Below the pieces are notes generated by a model. That model was not told the DNA's origin, did no database searches, and worked only from the letters and a program-made list of their open reading frames with translations. Shown one piece after another: positions 38,074 to 47,116 of a stretch of DNA of 64,000 nt. The DNA is from Candidatus Gastranaerophilales bacterium (lineage in GTDB: Bacteria; Cyanobacteriota; Vampirovibrionia; Gastranaerophilales; Gastranaerophilaceae), in NCBI GenBank assembly GCA_944323935.1, contig CALUUJ010000003.1, positions 62,001 to 126,000 of the forward strand, written 5' to 3'. Made by a program: the position numbers and the translations under genes. Each line of letters begins with the position of its first letter. Position 1 is the stretch's first letter.

Positions 38074-39543
38074 TCACACGAACTTCAATACACTTGTCTT
38101 AAATTCTGATTTTTCTATTGGAAGCTCAATAACAAATTCATTATTTTCATCGTATGCATTAAGAAATATTCTACCGTTATGAGCATCGATAACCTTCTTA
38201 CAGAAATACAAACCAAGACCAATACCTCTAATCTTGTTTGCACCGGTTCCCACTACATATTTATCAAAAATTCGTTTTCTCATATTTTCTGGAATCGGCT
38301 CACTAACATTTTTTATCTTTATGTAAATGTTATCTTGATCTTCAAAAGTAGTAACAATTATTTTGGTATTCTTGTATGCATAATTTATTCCATTGTTCAG
38401 AATATTTGATATAACTCTTCTTATCTGACCTTCATCAGCATTTACAACAGAAAGATCTGATTTCTTTTTATATTCTATAACTATATCTTTTTCTTGTGCT
38501 AAAAATTGTGATTCTTCAATACATATTTGTATTAACTCATCTATATTAAAATTAATCTTATTTAATCGAACCATTCCATTTTCATATTTATAGGTAGATA
38601 AAATTGAATATATCATCTCTCTCATAAAAGATGCCGATTCATTAATCATTCCTAATATTTCTTTCTGATTTTCTGAAACAGCACCAAATTTTCCTTTAGA
38701 AAGTAACTGTAAACTACTAATTTGCGCTTGAAGTAAATTTTTTAAATCATGTGTCATTGTAGCAAGAAAAAGTTCTTTTTGTGCCTCAAGTTTTTTATCG
38801 TTATCAATATTCTGAGCAAGAGTGATAACTCCATTCACCTCACCTTTTTCATCAAATATTGGTGTCTTATATAATTTGTACCAATGTTCGCCCCCATCAA
38901 CAGATTTATATATTTTCTCTTTTATTAATGTCTTTTTACTATTTATTACATAATTATCTTCTTCTTGATTCATATTCAAAGAATCATCCAAATCAAGTTG
39001 TATATTCCCTGCATAATAATCAATTCCCTGAAAAAAGAATTCTTTTGAGTATTTTGTGCCTACTATATAATTATTCTGAAGATCTTTCATATATGCCAAA
39101 ACCGGAACATTCTCGAGTAAGGCATTAACCAAACCAAATTTCTCTATTATATGAATTTTTAATTTTTCTTCTTGTGTAACATCTTTTGATACAGATAAAA
39201 TACCATTTAATACACCATCTTTCAAAATAGGATACGCTGTTGTTTTTATTAGTTTTGAATAGAATCCATCTTCCATTTCAAATACAAATGATTTAGAATC
39301 CATTGTTTTTTTAATAATTTCACAATTTTTTCTAATTATTCTCGAATTTTTTTCATCAAAAAGTTCATTAATTTTTTTATCTATAACACTAACTTTATCT
39401 TTTAAACCTAATAATCGAAGAAAAGCCTTATTACAAGAAACATAATGCAAATTTATATCTTTTAATGTAACAATATCATCACTATTTTCAATAATTGCAT
39501 TTTGCAGGGATTTTAAAGAACATAAATTCGCGATACGTTGCAT
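38074..39543 (-). CDS. cytoplasmic PAS-PAS sensor histidine kinase
   Basis: 489 residues. Two PAS domains (about 12-125 and 135-250; SKDVTQEEK and AQNIDNDKK are PAC-like ends), a HisKA domain with the phospho-acceptor His265 in THDLKN, and an HATPase domain (N box QIRRVISNILNNGINYA, G box RGIGLGLYFCKK). No membrane segment is present, so it senses an internal signal, perhaps redox or a small molecule. No response regulator is adjacent; its partner must lie elsewhere. AGGAAAG lies before the ATG. It converges with the zincin gene, 1 bp apart. Confidence 0.88.
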   Translation of the reverse strand: MQRIANLCSLKSLQNAIIENSDDIVTLKDINLHYVSCNKAFLRLLGLKDKVSVIDKKINELFDEKNSRIIRKNCEIIKKTMDSKSFVFEMEDGFYSKLIKTTAYPILKDGVLNGILSVSKDVTQEEKLKIHIIEKFGLVNALLENVPVLAYMKDLQNNYIVGTKYSKEFFFQGIDYYAGNIQLDLDDSLNMNQEEDNYVINSKKTLIKEKIYKSVDGGEHWYKLYKTPIFDEKGEVNGVITLAQNIDNDKKLEAQKELFLATMTHDLKNLLQAQISSLQLLSKGKFGAVSENQKEILGMINESASFMREMIYSILSTYKYENGMVRLNKINFNIDELIQICIEESQFLAQEKDIVIEYKKKSDLSVVNADEGQIRRVISNILNNGINYAYKNTKIIVTTFEDQDNIYIKIKNVSEPIPENMRKRIFDKYVVGTGANKIRGIGLGLYFCKKVIDAHNGRIFLNAYDENNEFVIELPIEKSEFKTSVLKFV

Positions 39544-39612
39544 ATTCTTTCCTACTTTTCAGGCTAGTTATAAATCATAACAAGTATAATTAGAAATATA
39601 ATTATAATATAT

Positions 39613-39635
39613 TACCCACTCGGGTATATTTTTTT
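39613..39635 (+). other. orphan hairpin followed by T tract, plus-strand oriented
   Basis: TACCC and GGGTA pair around ACTC, followed by TAT and seven T residues on the plus strand. The flanking genes are both on the minus strand, so it is not their terminator. It could end an antisense transcript or be an operator upstream of the histidine kinase gene. The stem is short. Confidence 0.3.
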
Positions 39636-39706
39636 ATTAAACTTAAAACACTGACAACTTTTCGCTTTTTCATATTTTAAATAAAAAAAGGATAATATAA
39701 TCTAAT

Positions 39707-40564
39707 TTAAGGATTAAGTTCTTTTAACTTTATTCCCGATGTTAAATAACCGTTTATATATATTTCTTCTTTCTTTGATTTTGATAAATTAAAATCAAAA
39801 AATCCGGTATCTTTAACATCAACTTGTATTGTACATATTTTATTGTAATTTTTTTGTATTTTAGTAATTTCATTATCAATTGCGTAAGCAGCAGCATTTA
39901 CTATTGAATTAATCAATTTTATAGGATTTTTCGAAACTTTATTTTTATTTCCGCCTGTAATTCTAAACTCCAATATTGATTCTTTTTCATCTAATAAAAA
40001 GGGTAAAGCTTTCCATATAGGAATAGCGCGCAAAATATCTCCATCTATGAGAAATTTATTTTGAAATTTATAAATAGGCAATAATCCAGGCATTGAAGAA
40101 GAAATTCTTAATGCAAGTGCAACTTCTGTATCGGGTGTTGTTTCTTTTGAAAATACAAAAGGTCGGCTTTCCTCTAAATCAGTTGCTATAATATAAATTT
40201 CTTTATCTAAATCTTTAAAACAAACCGGCTTCATTTTACCTTTTACATAATTTTTTCCATAATACTTTGATTCAATTTTTTCTCTTAGCCAATGAAGATA
40301 AATTCTTCCTTTGGATATAGCAAAATCTGAAATCAAATTAAAATTAAAATCAGAAAAAAGAAAACATAAATTTGTTTTATCCAACTCATTTTTAATTTCT
40401 TCTGCACTATATCCAAGTGCATACATTGTCATAAATATAGCACCTATTGAAGATCCAGAATAACAATTAATTTTTATATTGTTTTCTTCGAATGCTTTCA
40501 ATACACCAACATAACATAAACCTCTAACAGAGCCACCTGTAAATATACAATTATATGTTTTCAT
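39707..40564 (-). CDS. patatin-like phospholipase
   Basis: 285 residues. The oxyanion loop is GGSVRG (10-15), the nucleophile elbow GSSIG has Ser39, and the catalytic Asp lies in LIDGDILRAIP, giving the Ser-Asp dyad of the patatin family. No signal peptide; cytoplasmic or injected. Such enzymes cleave acyl groups from lipids. It starts 15 bp after the membrane protein gene and so is likely governed by the same MarR-associated operators. Confidence 0.87.
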   Translation of the reverse strand: MKTYNCIFTGGSVRGLCYVGVLKAFEENNIKINCYSGSSIGAIFMTMYALGYSAEEIKNELDKTNLCFLFSDFNFNLISDFAISKGRIYLHWLREKIESKYYGKNYVKGKMKPVCFKDLDKEIYIIATDLEESRPFVFSKETTPDTEVALALRISSSMPGLLPIYKFQNKFLIDGDILRAIPIWKALPFLLDEKESILEFRITGGNKNKVSKNPIKLINSIVNAAAYAIDNEITKIQKNYNKICTIQVDVKDTGFFDFNLSKSKKEEIYINGYLTSGIKLKELNP

Positions 40565-40579
40565 AAAAAGCTCTCTTTT

Positions 40580-42121
40580 CTATTTGTCTTTTCTGTTTTT
40601 ATATATTGTTATGTCATTATTTTTTTTATTCCAGAATAATATATCGCCATTTTCAAGTTTTAAAGAATTATACTCACTATATTCTTTCCACATTGAATTA
40701 AAAGACTTAAATTGAACATAATAGTCTCTCTTTGTTATATATAAATATATTTTATAAGTCTCAGTATTCTGAAAATAACTAGCTCTAGGATTATATTTTC
40801 CTAAAAGCTTATGTCTTTTTTCTGTTCCCGAAATAAGGAAATTACCATTATCTAAAGCAATAGCTTTTTCAACTTTGAAATTCTTTAACTTTCTTATCTT
40901 CTTTTTTGTATTTTCAGCAAAACTGTATTTATAACCATCTTGAAAATTAAAAATATATTCATCTTTATATAGTGCGCACTTATCATTTATCTTAATGTTT
41001 GCACCTTTATTAAAAATATTTTCTTCTAAATCATAAATATAAAATTTATTCTCTGAGGGTATTAACAAGTTGCCATTACTAAATATTTGAACATTTCTTA
41101 TATCAATATAACCTTCAATTTTATTTTTTGTACTATAAAGCTCGTTTTTTTGCGGATTATAGACTTCATAGTTTTCACAACTACGGCATAATACCGGCAG
41201 CATTAATATATGACCATTTCTTAGTAAAACAATTTCTTCATTTAAAATTTTTCTATCTAAACTTCTTATGTTTTTTATATCTTTTGTATAATTATTATAA
41301 ATATCAATATCTATTATACTTTTGCCTTTTATATTTTTCTTTCTGATGATTAATTCTTCATCATTATTTAAGCTTATAGCTCCGGCATTTAAAATATTTT
41401 CATTTATAAAAGCTTTTTTATATTCAAACCTACCTTTATTTAAGTTATAAGTATATATTTTATTTACAATTATCGAGCTTCCATCCTTATTGGTTGTTAA
41501 GAACATTATTTTTTTCGCATTTTGAAACAAATTCACGCTCTCAATAATTTCATTTTTAAATAAATATTTTGTACTCCAATGTCCTTTATCAAAAATTATT
41601 CCATCTACAATACCTCTACTCATTAAAAGTAATAATATTGATATAGAACTTAGTCTTAAAATCAAACCATTCTTCTCAATATTTTTTGAAAACAAGTATT
41701 TTATCAGACAAATTACTGAAACTAAAAATAAAAATATTAAAATATTAAAACCTAAATACCACAACGCATATAAAAATATAAACGAATTTAAAACTAAAAA
41801 AGGCATACTTTTTTGAACTTCTTTTTTAGAATCTTCTTCTGTAGCTTTTTTACTAAAAAACAATGTCAAATCAACTATAACTGATACAAAGAACAATAAA
41901 TATACAAGTAAAATCAATAATACAAAAAATAACCCGATAACGTTAATCAGAAGATAAAATAATAATTGAGCTCCCCAACTTAATGCCATATCTGTAAAAA
42001 AACTTATTAACATATTAAACAATAAAGCAATGTATCCAAATACAACCAAAATTTTAAATGAAAATAATCTTGTATAAGTAAAACTAAAATTCAAATCACA
42101 TAGTTTTCTACAGTTAAACAT
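40580..42121 (-). CDS. polytopic membrane protein with kelch-like propeller domain
   Basis: 513 residues. The first about 185 residues contain five or six membrane helices. The rest is beta-rich with repeats of the form NGHILMLPV, NGNLLIPSEN, NGNFLISG and NGDILFWNKK; the recurring NG[NDH][IF]L sits where kelch-type repeats place their glycine turn. Family not recognised. AGGAG precedes the ATG. Two operator-like repeats lie in its promoter region, matching one in front of the marR gene. A patatin-like lipase follows in the same unit. Confidence 0.65.
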   Translation of the reverse strand: MFNCRKLCDLNFSFTYTRLFSFKILVVFGYIALLFNMLISFFTDMALSWGAQLLFYLLINVIGLFFVLLILLVYLLFFVSVIVDLTLFFSKKATEEDSKKEVQKSMPFLVLNSFIFLYALWYLGFNILIFLFLVSVICLIKYLFSKNIEKNGLILRLSSISILLLLMSRGIVDGIIFDKGHWSTKYLFKNEIIESVNLFQNAKKIMFLTTNKDGSSIIVNKIYTYNLNKGRFEYKKAFINENILNAGAISLNNDEELIIRKKNIKGKSIIDIDIYNNYTKDIKNIRSLDRKILNEEIVLLRNGHILMLPVLCRSCENYEVYNPQKNELYSTKNKIEGYIDIRNVQIFSNGNLLIPSENKFYIYDLEENIFNKGANIKINDKCALYKDEYIFNFQDGYKYSFAENTKKKIRKLKNFKVEKAIALDNGNFLISGTEKRHKLLGKYNPRASYFQNTETYKIYLYITKRDYYVQFKSFNSMWKEYSEYNSLKLENGDILFWNKKNNDITIYKNRKDK

Positions 42122-42148
42122 ATAATACTCCTATTTAATATTTGTATT

Positions 42149-42170
42149 ATTAGTTTACCATTCAACTATT
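42149..42170 (-). promoter_or_regulatory. MarR operator-like site 1, promoter of membrane protein gene
   Basis: Arms ATTAGTT and AACTATT around an 8-bp centre TACCATTC. It contains TTGAAT, a likely -35 on the minus strand, 28 to 49 bp before the start codon at 42121. It shares arms, spacing and centre with the sites at 42213 and 42697. Confidence 0.55.
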
Positions 42171-42185
42171 AACCATTCAATTGTT
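42164..42185 (-). promoter_or_regulatory. MarR operator-like site 2 (degenerate)
   Basis: The centre AACCATTC is identical to that of the 42213 site and lies 15 bp from the centre of site 1, but its arms (AACTATT, AATTGTT) have drifted. It also holds TTGAAT. A tandem weaker site beside a strong one fits cooperative binding. Confidence 0.4.
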
Positions 42186-42203
42186 TTTTGATTTTAATTT
42201 ACA

Positions 42204-42665
42204 TTATTTAATATTAGTTAACCATTCAACTAATATTTTTTCTATATATTTTTTACTCTGTTCAGGGAGATTTTCTGTTATTTTAAGCATCTCAGCAGAA
42301 TAATAAGGCCAAATTTCATCTAAAAGAGAAGAAGCAGTATCCGATATTTTTATCAGTTTAACTCTGCGGTCATTTTCTTTTGGATTTCTTGATATCATTT
42401 TTTCCTTTTCAAGCCTATCTAAAAGCTTTGTAATATTTGAAGGAGTTACTAAAAGTCTTTGACTTATTTCATTTTGTTGAATACCATCTTTACTGCCAAT
42501 ATGTTTAATAATCATTAATATGTTAAATTTAGCAATATTTAAATTATATTTAGAAAGTAAACTATCCAATTTATTAGAAATTTGTCCCCACAACAACCCA
42601 ATTGTATAAATCAATTTAGAACTGTCGTTTTGCTTTTCAAAATATAAATCCAGATCTTTCTTCAT
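42204..42665 (-). CDS. MarR-family transcriptional regulator
   Basis: 153 residues. The winged helix-turn-helix has GIQQNEISQRLLVTPSNITKLLDRLEKEKMISR as recognition region, followed by the wing DRRVKLIKIS, both typical MarR; flanking helices would form the dimer. It is divergent from hydG and upstream of the membrane protein/patatin pair. Operator-like repeats overlap its own promoter, so it probably represses itself. The last codons (LVEWLTN) lie inside another copy of the same repeat. The ligand is unknown. Confidence 0.9.
   Translation of the reverse strand: MKKDLDLYFEKQNDSSKLIYTIGLLWGQISNKLDSLLSKYNLNIAKFNILMIIKHIGSKDGIQQNEISQRLLVTPSNITKLLDRLEKEKMISRNPKENDRRVKLIKISDTASSLLDEIWPYYSAEMLKITENLPEQSKKYIEKILVEWLTNIK
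42213..42234 (-). promoter_or_regulatory. MarR operator-like site 3, inside the marR coding end
   Basis: The most symmetrical copy: arms ATTAGTT (42213-42219) and AACTAAT (42228-42234) around AACCATTC. It overlaps the last codons of the marR gene, encoding ILVEWLTNI near the C-terminus. Confidence 0.55.
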
Positions 42666-42684
42666 ATTACACCGCCTTTTCTTG

Positions 42685-42713
42685 AGTATAGCAACAAATA
42701 GTTAATCATTCAA
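42685..42713 (-). promoter_or_regulatory. sigma-70-type promoter of the marR gene
   Basis: On the minus strand TTGAAT, 17-bp spacer and TATACT, 20 bp before the start codon. The -35 and much of the spacer lie inside operator-like site 4, the expected layout for autorepression. Confidence 0.6.
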
Positions 42714-42718
42714 CTATT
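42697..42718. promoter_or_regulatory. MarR operator-like site 4, marR-hydG intergenic
   Basis: Arms AATAGTT (42697-42703) and AACTATT (42712-42718) around AATCATTC. It covers the -35 of the marR promoter and ends 17 bp before the -35 of the divergent hydG promoter. Confidence 0.6.
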
Positions 42719-42735
42719 TTGAATCTTTACTGATT

Positions 42736-42764
42736 TTGGATACATTTAATTTTTGAGTTATACT
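42736..42764 (+). promoter_or_regulatory. sigma-70-type promoter of hydG
   Basis: TTGGAT (42736-42741), 17-bp spacer, TATACT (42759-42764), 22 bp before the hydG ATG, with AAAAAAGG as a weak ribosome site. Confidence 0.5.
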
Positions 42765-42786
42765 GTAGAAGAAAAAAGGCGTCAAA

Positions 42787-44205
42787 ATGTATAATCCAAA
42801 ATCTACAAAAGCAGAAGAATTTATTTCTCATCAAGAAGTTTTAGATACTATTGAATATGCTGAAAAAAATAAAGATAATAAAGTTCTTCTAAATAAAATT
42901 ATAGAAAAAGCGAAGCTAAAAAAGGGACTAACACATAGAGAAGCATCTGTTTTATTAGCTTGCAATAATGATGAAATAAATAATGAAATTTTCACTCTTG
43001 CAAAACAAATAAAAGAGGATTTTTACGGTAACAGAATTGTTCTTTTTGCACCTTTATATCTTTCTAACTACTGCATAAACGGTTGTACATACTGCCCATA
43101 CCACGCTAAAAACACTCATATTCCAAGAAAAAAAATGACACAGGAAGAAATAAGGAATGAAGTAATTGCACTTCAAGATATGGGACATAAACGTCTTGCA
43201 ATTGAATCAGGTGAAGATCCAATTAATAACCCTATTGAATATATTCTAGAATCAATTAATACTATATATTCTATAAAGCATAAAAATGGAGCAATAAGAA
43301 GAGTAAACGTAAATATTGCGGCAACTACAGTTGAAAATTATAGAAAATTACATGAAGCTAAAATAGGTACATATATATTATTCCAAGAAACCTATAATAA
43401 AGAAAGTTATGAGAAATTACACCCTATAGGTCCAAAACATAATTATGCTTACCATACAGAAGCAATGGACAGAGCAATGCAAGGCGGAATTGACGATGTT
43501 GGAATCGGAGTTTTATTTGGACTTGAAAATTATAAATATGAGTTTGCCGGCATTTTAATGCACGCAGAACACTTAGAAGCACTATATGGCGTAGGTCCGC
43601 ACACTATAAGCGTACCAAGAATAAGAAAAGCTGATGATATAGACCCGAATAGTTTCGCAAACGGGCTTGATGATGAAACTTTCAAAAAGATTGTTGCAGT
43701 ACTAAGAATAGCAGTACCATATACAGGTATGATAATATCAACACGTGAAAATAAAGAATGCCGCAAATCTTTATTAGAGCTTGGTGTTTCACAAATATCA
43801 GGCGGTTCAAAAACCAGTGTCGGCGGATACTATAAACCTGAAAAAGAAGATGAAGATTCAAGTCAATTTGAAGTTAATGATAACAGAACACTTGATGAAG
43901 TAGTAAATTGGTTAATGGAATTAGATTATCTGCCAAGTTTTTGCACAGCTTGTTACGGAAATAATCGAACAGGCGAAAGATTTATGTCTATCTGTAAAGA
44001 TCAACAAATACATAACTTCTGCCATCCAAATGCAATAATGACATTAAAAGAATACTTAGTTGATTATGCTTCTGAAAAAACAAAACAAACAGGAGAAAAA
44101 CTTCTTTTAAAAGAAATCGCCAAACTTAAAGATGAAAATAGGAAGCAGATTGTAATAAAAAATCTTGAAAAAATAATAAATGGCGAACGTGATTTTAAGT
44201 TCTAA
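42787..44205 (+). CDS. hydG: [FeFe]-hydrogenase maturase HydG (tyrosine lyase)
   Basis: Radical SAM enzyme that cleaves tyrosine to p-cresol and a glycyl fragment, delivering the CO and CN ligands of the H-cluster. 472 residues. The N-terminal cluster motif CINGCTYC (C96, C100, C103) is preceded by FAPLYLSNY. The C-terminal auxiliary cluster has CTAC followed by a third Cys about 22 residues on (CHPNA), which separates HydG from ThiH. Its promoter faces a MarR operator-like site. HydF and hydrogenase genes are not beside it. Confidence 0.95.
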   Translation: MYNPKSTKAEEFISHQEVLDTIEYAEKNKDNKVLLNKIIEKAKLKKGLTHREASVLLACNNDEINNEIFTLAKQIKEDFYGNRIVLFAPLYLSNYCINGCTYCPYHAKNTHIPRKKMTQEEIRNEVIALQDMGHKRLAIESGEDPINNPIEYILESINTIYSIKHKNGAIRRVNVNIAATTVENYRKLHEAKIGTYILFQETYNKESYEKLHPIGPKHNYAYHTEAMDRAMQGGIDDVGIGVLFGLENYKYEFAGILMHAEHLEALYGVGPHTISVPRIRKADDIDPNSFANGLDDETFKKIVAVLRIAVPYTGMIISTRENKECRKSLLELGVSQISGGSKTSVGGYYKPEKEDEDSSQFEVNDNRTLDEVVNWLMELDYLPSFCTACYGNNRTGERFMSICKDQQIHNFCHPNAIMTLKEYLVDYASEKTKQTGEKLLLKEIAKLKDENRKQIVIKNLEKIINGERDFKF

Positions 44206-44266
44206 ATGATTGCTTTTAGTCCGTTTTACGAATAAAATATAGTTATAAATACAGATTGGAGCGAAA

Positions 44267-44545
44267 ATGAGCGAAGATAAAATCATTGTAACTATTTCAG
44301 GAAAAGACGGAGTTGGCATAGTTGCTGAAATTGCATCTGTTCTTGCTAAATACGAAGTTAATATAGAAGATATAAGACAAACTATTATGCAAGGTTGTTT
44401 TATGATGTTTTTGCTTGCTGATATCAGCAAATCAAAATATTCTTTTAAAGAAATAAAAGAAGCTGTTGTTGAATCCGGACAAAAATTAGGTATGGAGATT
44501 TGGATTCAAAAGAAAGAAATTTTTGATAAAATGCACACTATTTAA
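44267..44545 (+). CDS. ACT-domain protein (UPF0237 family)
   Basis: 92 residues forming one ACT domain: IVTISGKDGVGIVAEIASVLAKYEVNIEDI is the ligand-binding beta-alpha-beta start. GGAG lies before the ATG. Such small ACT proteins are usually encoded next to a UPF0210 (DUF711/PFL-like) gene, exactly as here (11 bp downstream), and probably sense an amino acid. It follows hydG by 61 bp. Confidence 0.9.
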   Translation: MSEDKIIVTISGKDGVGIVAEIASVLAKYEVNIEDIRQTIMQGCFMMFLLADISKSKYSFKEIKEAVVESGQKLGMEIWIQKKEIFDKMHTI

Positions 44546-44556
44546 GGGAATAATAA

Positions 44557-45924
44557 ATGTCTTTTTTTAATGAAAAATCAATCATTGAAACAATAAATAT
44601 GATTAAGGTTCACAACTTAGATATAAGAACAGTTACTTTAGCGTTAAGTTTACGTGATTGTTGCGGAGAAAATGTTCAAGAGGTTGGTGATAAAATATAT
44701 AAAAAAATAACAAAATATGCAAAAAATTTATATAATTATGCTGCTGAAATAGAAGATGAATATTCAATTCCTATAATAAATAAAAGAATAGCCGTTACAC
44801 CTATTTCTTTAGTTGGAGAATCCTGCAAAGATATGGATTATGTTTATCTTGCAAAAATATTAGATGAAGCTGCAAAAGAAGTAAATGTTAATTTTATAGG
44901 CGGGTTTTCTGCCCTTGTTGAAAAAGGTTGTACAAAAGGCGATATCGCTCTGATTGAAAGTATTCCTGAAGCACTAAAACAGACTCAACGTGTATGTTCT
45001 TCAATTAATTTAGCATCTACAAAAGCGGGTATTAATATGGATGCGGTCAAAAAAATGGGTGGAATAATAAAACAAGCCGCAAATCTTACAGCAAATGAAG
45101 ATGGCATAGGTGCAGCTAAGCTTGTTTGTTTTTGTAATGTACCCGGTGATAACCCATTTATGGCAGGTGCATTCCATGGTTATGGAGAACCCGAGTGTGC
45201 TTTAAATGTTGGAGTATCCGGTCCCGGAGTAGTTAGAGCAGCCGTTGAAAATTTACCAAAAGATGCAGATTTTGGAGAACTTGCAAACAAAATAAAACAA
45301 ATAGCATTTAAAATAACTTCTACAGGTGAACTTGTTGGCAGAAGAATGGCTGAAAAAATGAATATTCCATTTGGGATTATAGACCTATCTTTAGCGCCAA
45401 CACCAGCTATTGGTGATTCTGTTGCAGGAATTTTCCAAGCGATGGGACTAGAACACGCAGGTGCACACGGCACTACCGCAGCGCTTGCAATGCTAAATGA
45501 TGCTGTGAAAAAAGGCGGAATAATGGCAAGTTCATATGTTGGAGGTTTATCAGGTGCATTTATTCCTGTATCAGAAGATGCCGGTATGATTGAAGCTGCA
45601 AAGAAAGGTGTTTTAACCTTTGATAAATTAGAAGCAATGACTTGTGTATGCTCTGTAGGACTTGATATGATAGCAATCCCGGGAGATACACCTGAAACTA
45701 CAATTTCAGGTATGATTGCCGATGAAATGGCTATTGGTATGATAAATAAAAAAACTACAGCAGTCAGAATAATTCCCGTACCGAATAAAAAAGTAGGTGA
45801 TTATGCCGTATATGGTGGTTTATTGGGAGAAGCACCTATAATGAATGTTAATAAACTTTCCTCTGAAACTTTTATTAACAGAGGCGGAAGAATTCCAGCC
45901 CCAATACACAGTCTTAACAACTAA
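44557..45924 (+). CDS. UPF0210 (DUF711, PFL-like fold) protein
   Basis: 455 residues, complete. The N-terminal [22 protein letters not shown] and later [36 protein letters not shown] are family hallmarks. The fold is related to the glycyl-radical enzyme barrel but no glycyl-radical loop (RVxGY) is seen. Biochemical role unknown; the conserved ACT partner suggests amino-acid-linked control. Confidence 0.9.
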   Translation: MSFFNEKSIIETINMIKVHNLDIRTVTLALSLRDCCGENVQEVGDKIYKKITKYAKNLYNYAAEIEDEYSIPIINKRIAVTPISLVGESCKDMDYVYLAKILDEAAKEVNVNFIGGFSALVEKGCTKGDIALIESIPEALKQTQRVCSSINLASTKAGINMDAVKKMGGIIKQAANLTANEDGIGAAKLVCFCNVPGDNPFMAGAFHGYGEPECALNVGVSGPGVVRAAVENLPKDADFGELANKIKQIAFKITSTGELVGRRMAEKMNIPFGIIDLSLAPTPAIGDSVAGIFQAMGLEHAGAHGTTAALAMLNDAVKKGGIMASSYVGGLSGAFIPVSEDAGMIEAAKKGVLTFDKLEAMTCVCSVGLDMIAIPGDTPETTISGMIADEMAIGMINKKTTAVRIIPVPNKKVGDYAVYGGLLGEAPIMNVNKLSSETFINRGGRIPAPIHSLNN

Positions 45925-45935
45925 GGAGATTATAA

Positions 45936-46583
45936 TTGTTTCTGTTTGGTTTTGGTAGAATAAGAAGGTTTTTTATATTTTATTCCGTATACAACAAAGG
46001 AATAAACAGAGAAAATCTTGGTGAATATCCAAAAGCACTAAGTAATTTGTTTTTAGCACTATCATTAATGCCAAAGTCATTAAAAACATATAAAGCAATT
46101 GCCAGAGTTAACAGAAAAAACAAAATGTTTTTAAATGCGATTGATTTTTATACAAAAGCAATAATGAAGTTCCCTCAAGATGCTCAATTATATGCACTTA
46201 AAGCCGATGCATACAGAAAAATAAAAGAATATGATGAAGCTATTAATGCTTATAATATGGCTATTCAATATGATTATACAAATACTTTATACTATGAATA
46301 CAGAGCTCAAATTAAGTATTATACCGGAGATATTCAAGGTGCTATAAACGATTATAACGGTGCAATAAATATCAAGCCTAATGATTACAAATTATACAAA
46401 CAACGAGCTTTCTATCATTTTGAAAAGAAGAATTATGAAAGTGCCATAAATGATTATAATAAAGCAATATCTTTAAAGAATGATGACTCGCATTCATATT
46501 ATATGAGAGCCTCAATAGAAAAAATAAAAGGTTTAGAAACTGAAGCTGAAAATGACTTTAAAAAGGCAGAATCCTTAAAATAG
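45936..46583 (+). CDS. tetratricopeptide repeat protein
   Basis: 215 residues starting at TTG behind AAGGAGAT (about 5 bp). At least five TPR units are visible, for example LYALKADAYRKIKEYDEAINAYNMAI, YYEYRAQIKYYTGDIQGAINDYNGAI and YKQRAFYHFEKKNYESAINDYNKAI, covering about 40-210. A short hydrophobic N-terminus (FLFGFGRIRRFFIFYSVY) may associate with the membrane. It is a protein-interaction scaffold; partners unknown. It probably ends the hydG-ACT-UPF0210 unit. Confidence 0.85.
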   Translation: MFLFGFGRIRRFFIFYSVYNKGINRENLGEYPKALSNLFLALSLMPKSLKTYKAIARVNRKNKMFLNAIDFYTKAIMKFPQDAQLYALKADAYRKIKEYDEAINAYNMAIQYDYTNTLYYEYRAQIKYYTGDIQGAINDYNGAINIKPNDYKLYKQRAFYHFEKKNYESAINDYNKAISLKNDDSHSYYMRASIEKIKGLETEAENDFKKAESLK

Positions 46584-46592
46584 AAACAATTT

Positions 46593-47081
46593 TTATTCTT
46601 CAATTTTTTCTTTATTTAGTTTTTTATTTTCTTTTTCTATTCTTTTGGCTTCTTTTTCTGCTTCTTTAGCACGTTTTTTTGCTAATTTTTGTTTCTGTTC
46701 TTCTGTAAATTTACACTTTTTCAAAAGTTTTTCATAATATGCTTGTCTATCAGCCGGATTTTCTATTTTTTCTGCTTCTTTTAATCCTGCCTCAAACTTA
46801 GCTTTTTTATCTCTGTAAGAAACATGTTTAAACTTTGTAACCCCATGACATAACATCGGTATACCAATAGGAGATGTTATTATTAATGCAGTTAGTTCTG
46901 AACCGACTGCAATTTCTGCTATAGCACTGCCTCTTGTAAAATCAGCCCTCGGATTTTGATATTTTTCAGGTACATAATCTTCCCACTTTGGTGCCGTTAC
47001 ATTATTTTCATCAACAGCATATACAGGAAATATAATAGACGAGAAACAAAACATTATAAAAATAACAATTATCTTTTTCAT
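46593..47081 (-). CDS. secreted protein with Lys/Glu-rich tail, unknown function
   Basis: About 162 residues. Signal peptide KKIIVIFIMFCFSSIIFPVYA, then a short domain with a hydrophobic stretch (SAIAEIAVGSELTALIITSPIGIPML) and a C-terminal half that is almost entirely Lys/Glu/Ala helix (from about 115). AAGGATATTAAT before this ATG places the start nine codons inside the longest frame. I do not recognise the family. It borders the polyene-type cluster but nothing links it to it. Confidence 0.65.
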   Translation of the reverse strand: MKKIIVIFIMFCFSSIIFPVYAVDENNVTAPKWEDYVPEKYQNPRADFTRGSAIAEIAVGSELTALIITSPIGIPMLCHGVTKFKHVSYRDKKAKFEAGLKEAEKIENPADRQAYYEKLLKKCKFTEEQKQKLAKKRAKEAEKEAKRIEKENKKLNKEKIEE

Positions 47082-47116
47082 ATTAATATCCTTAAAATAA
47101 TTATACAAATATTATA

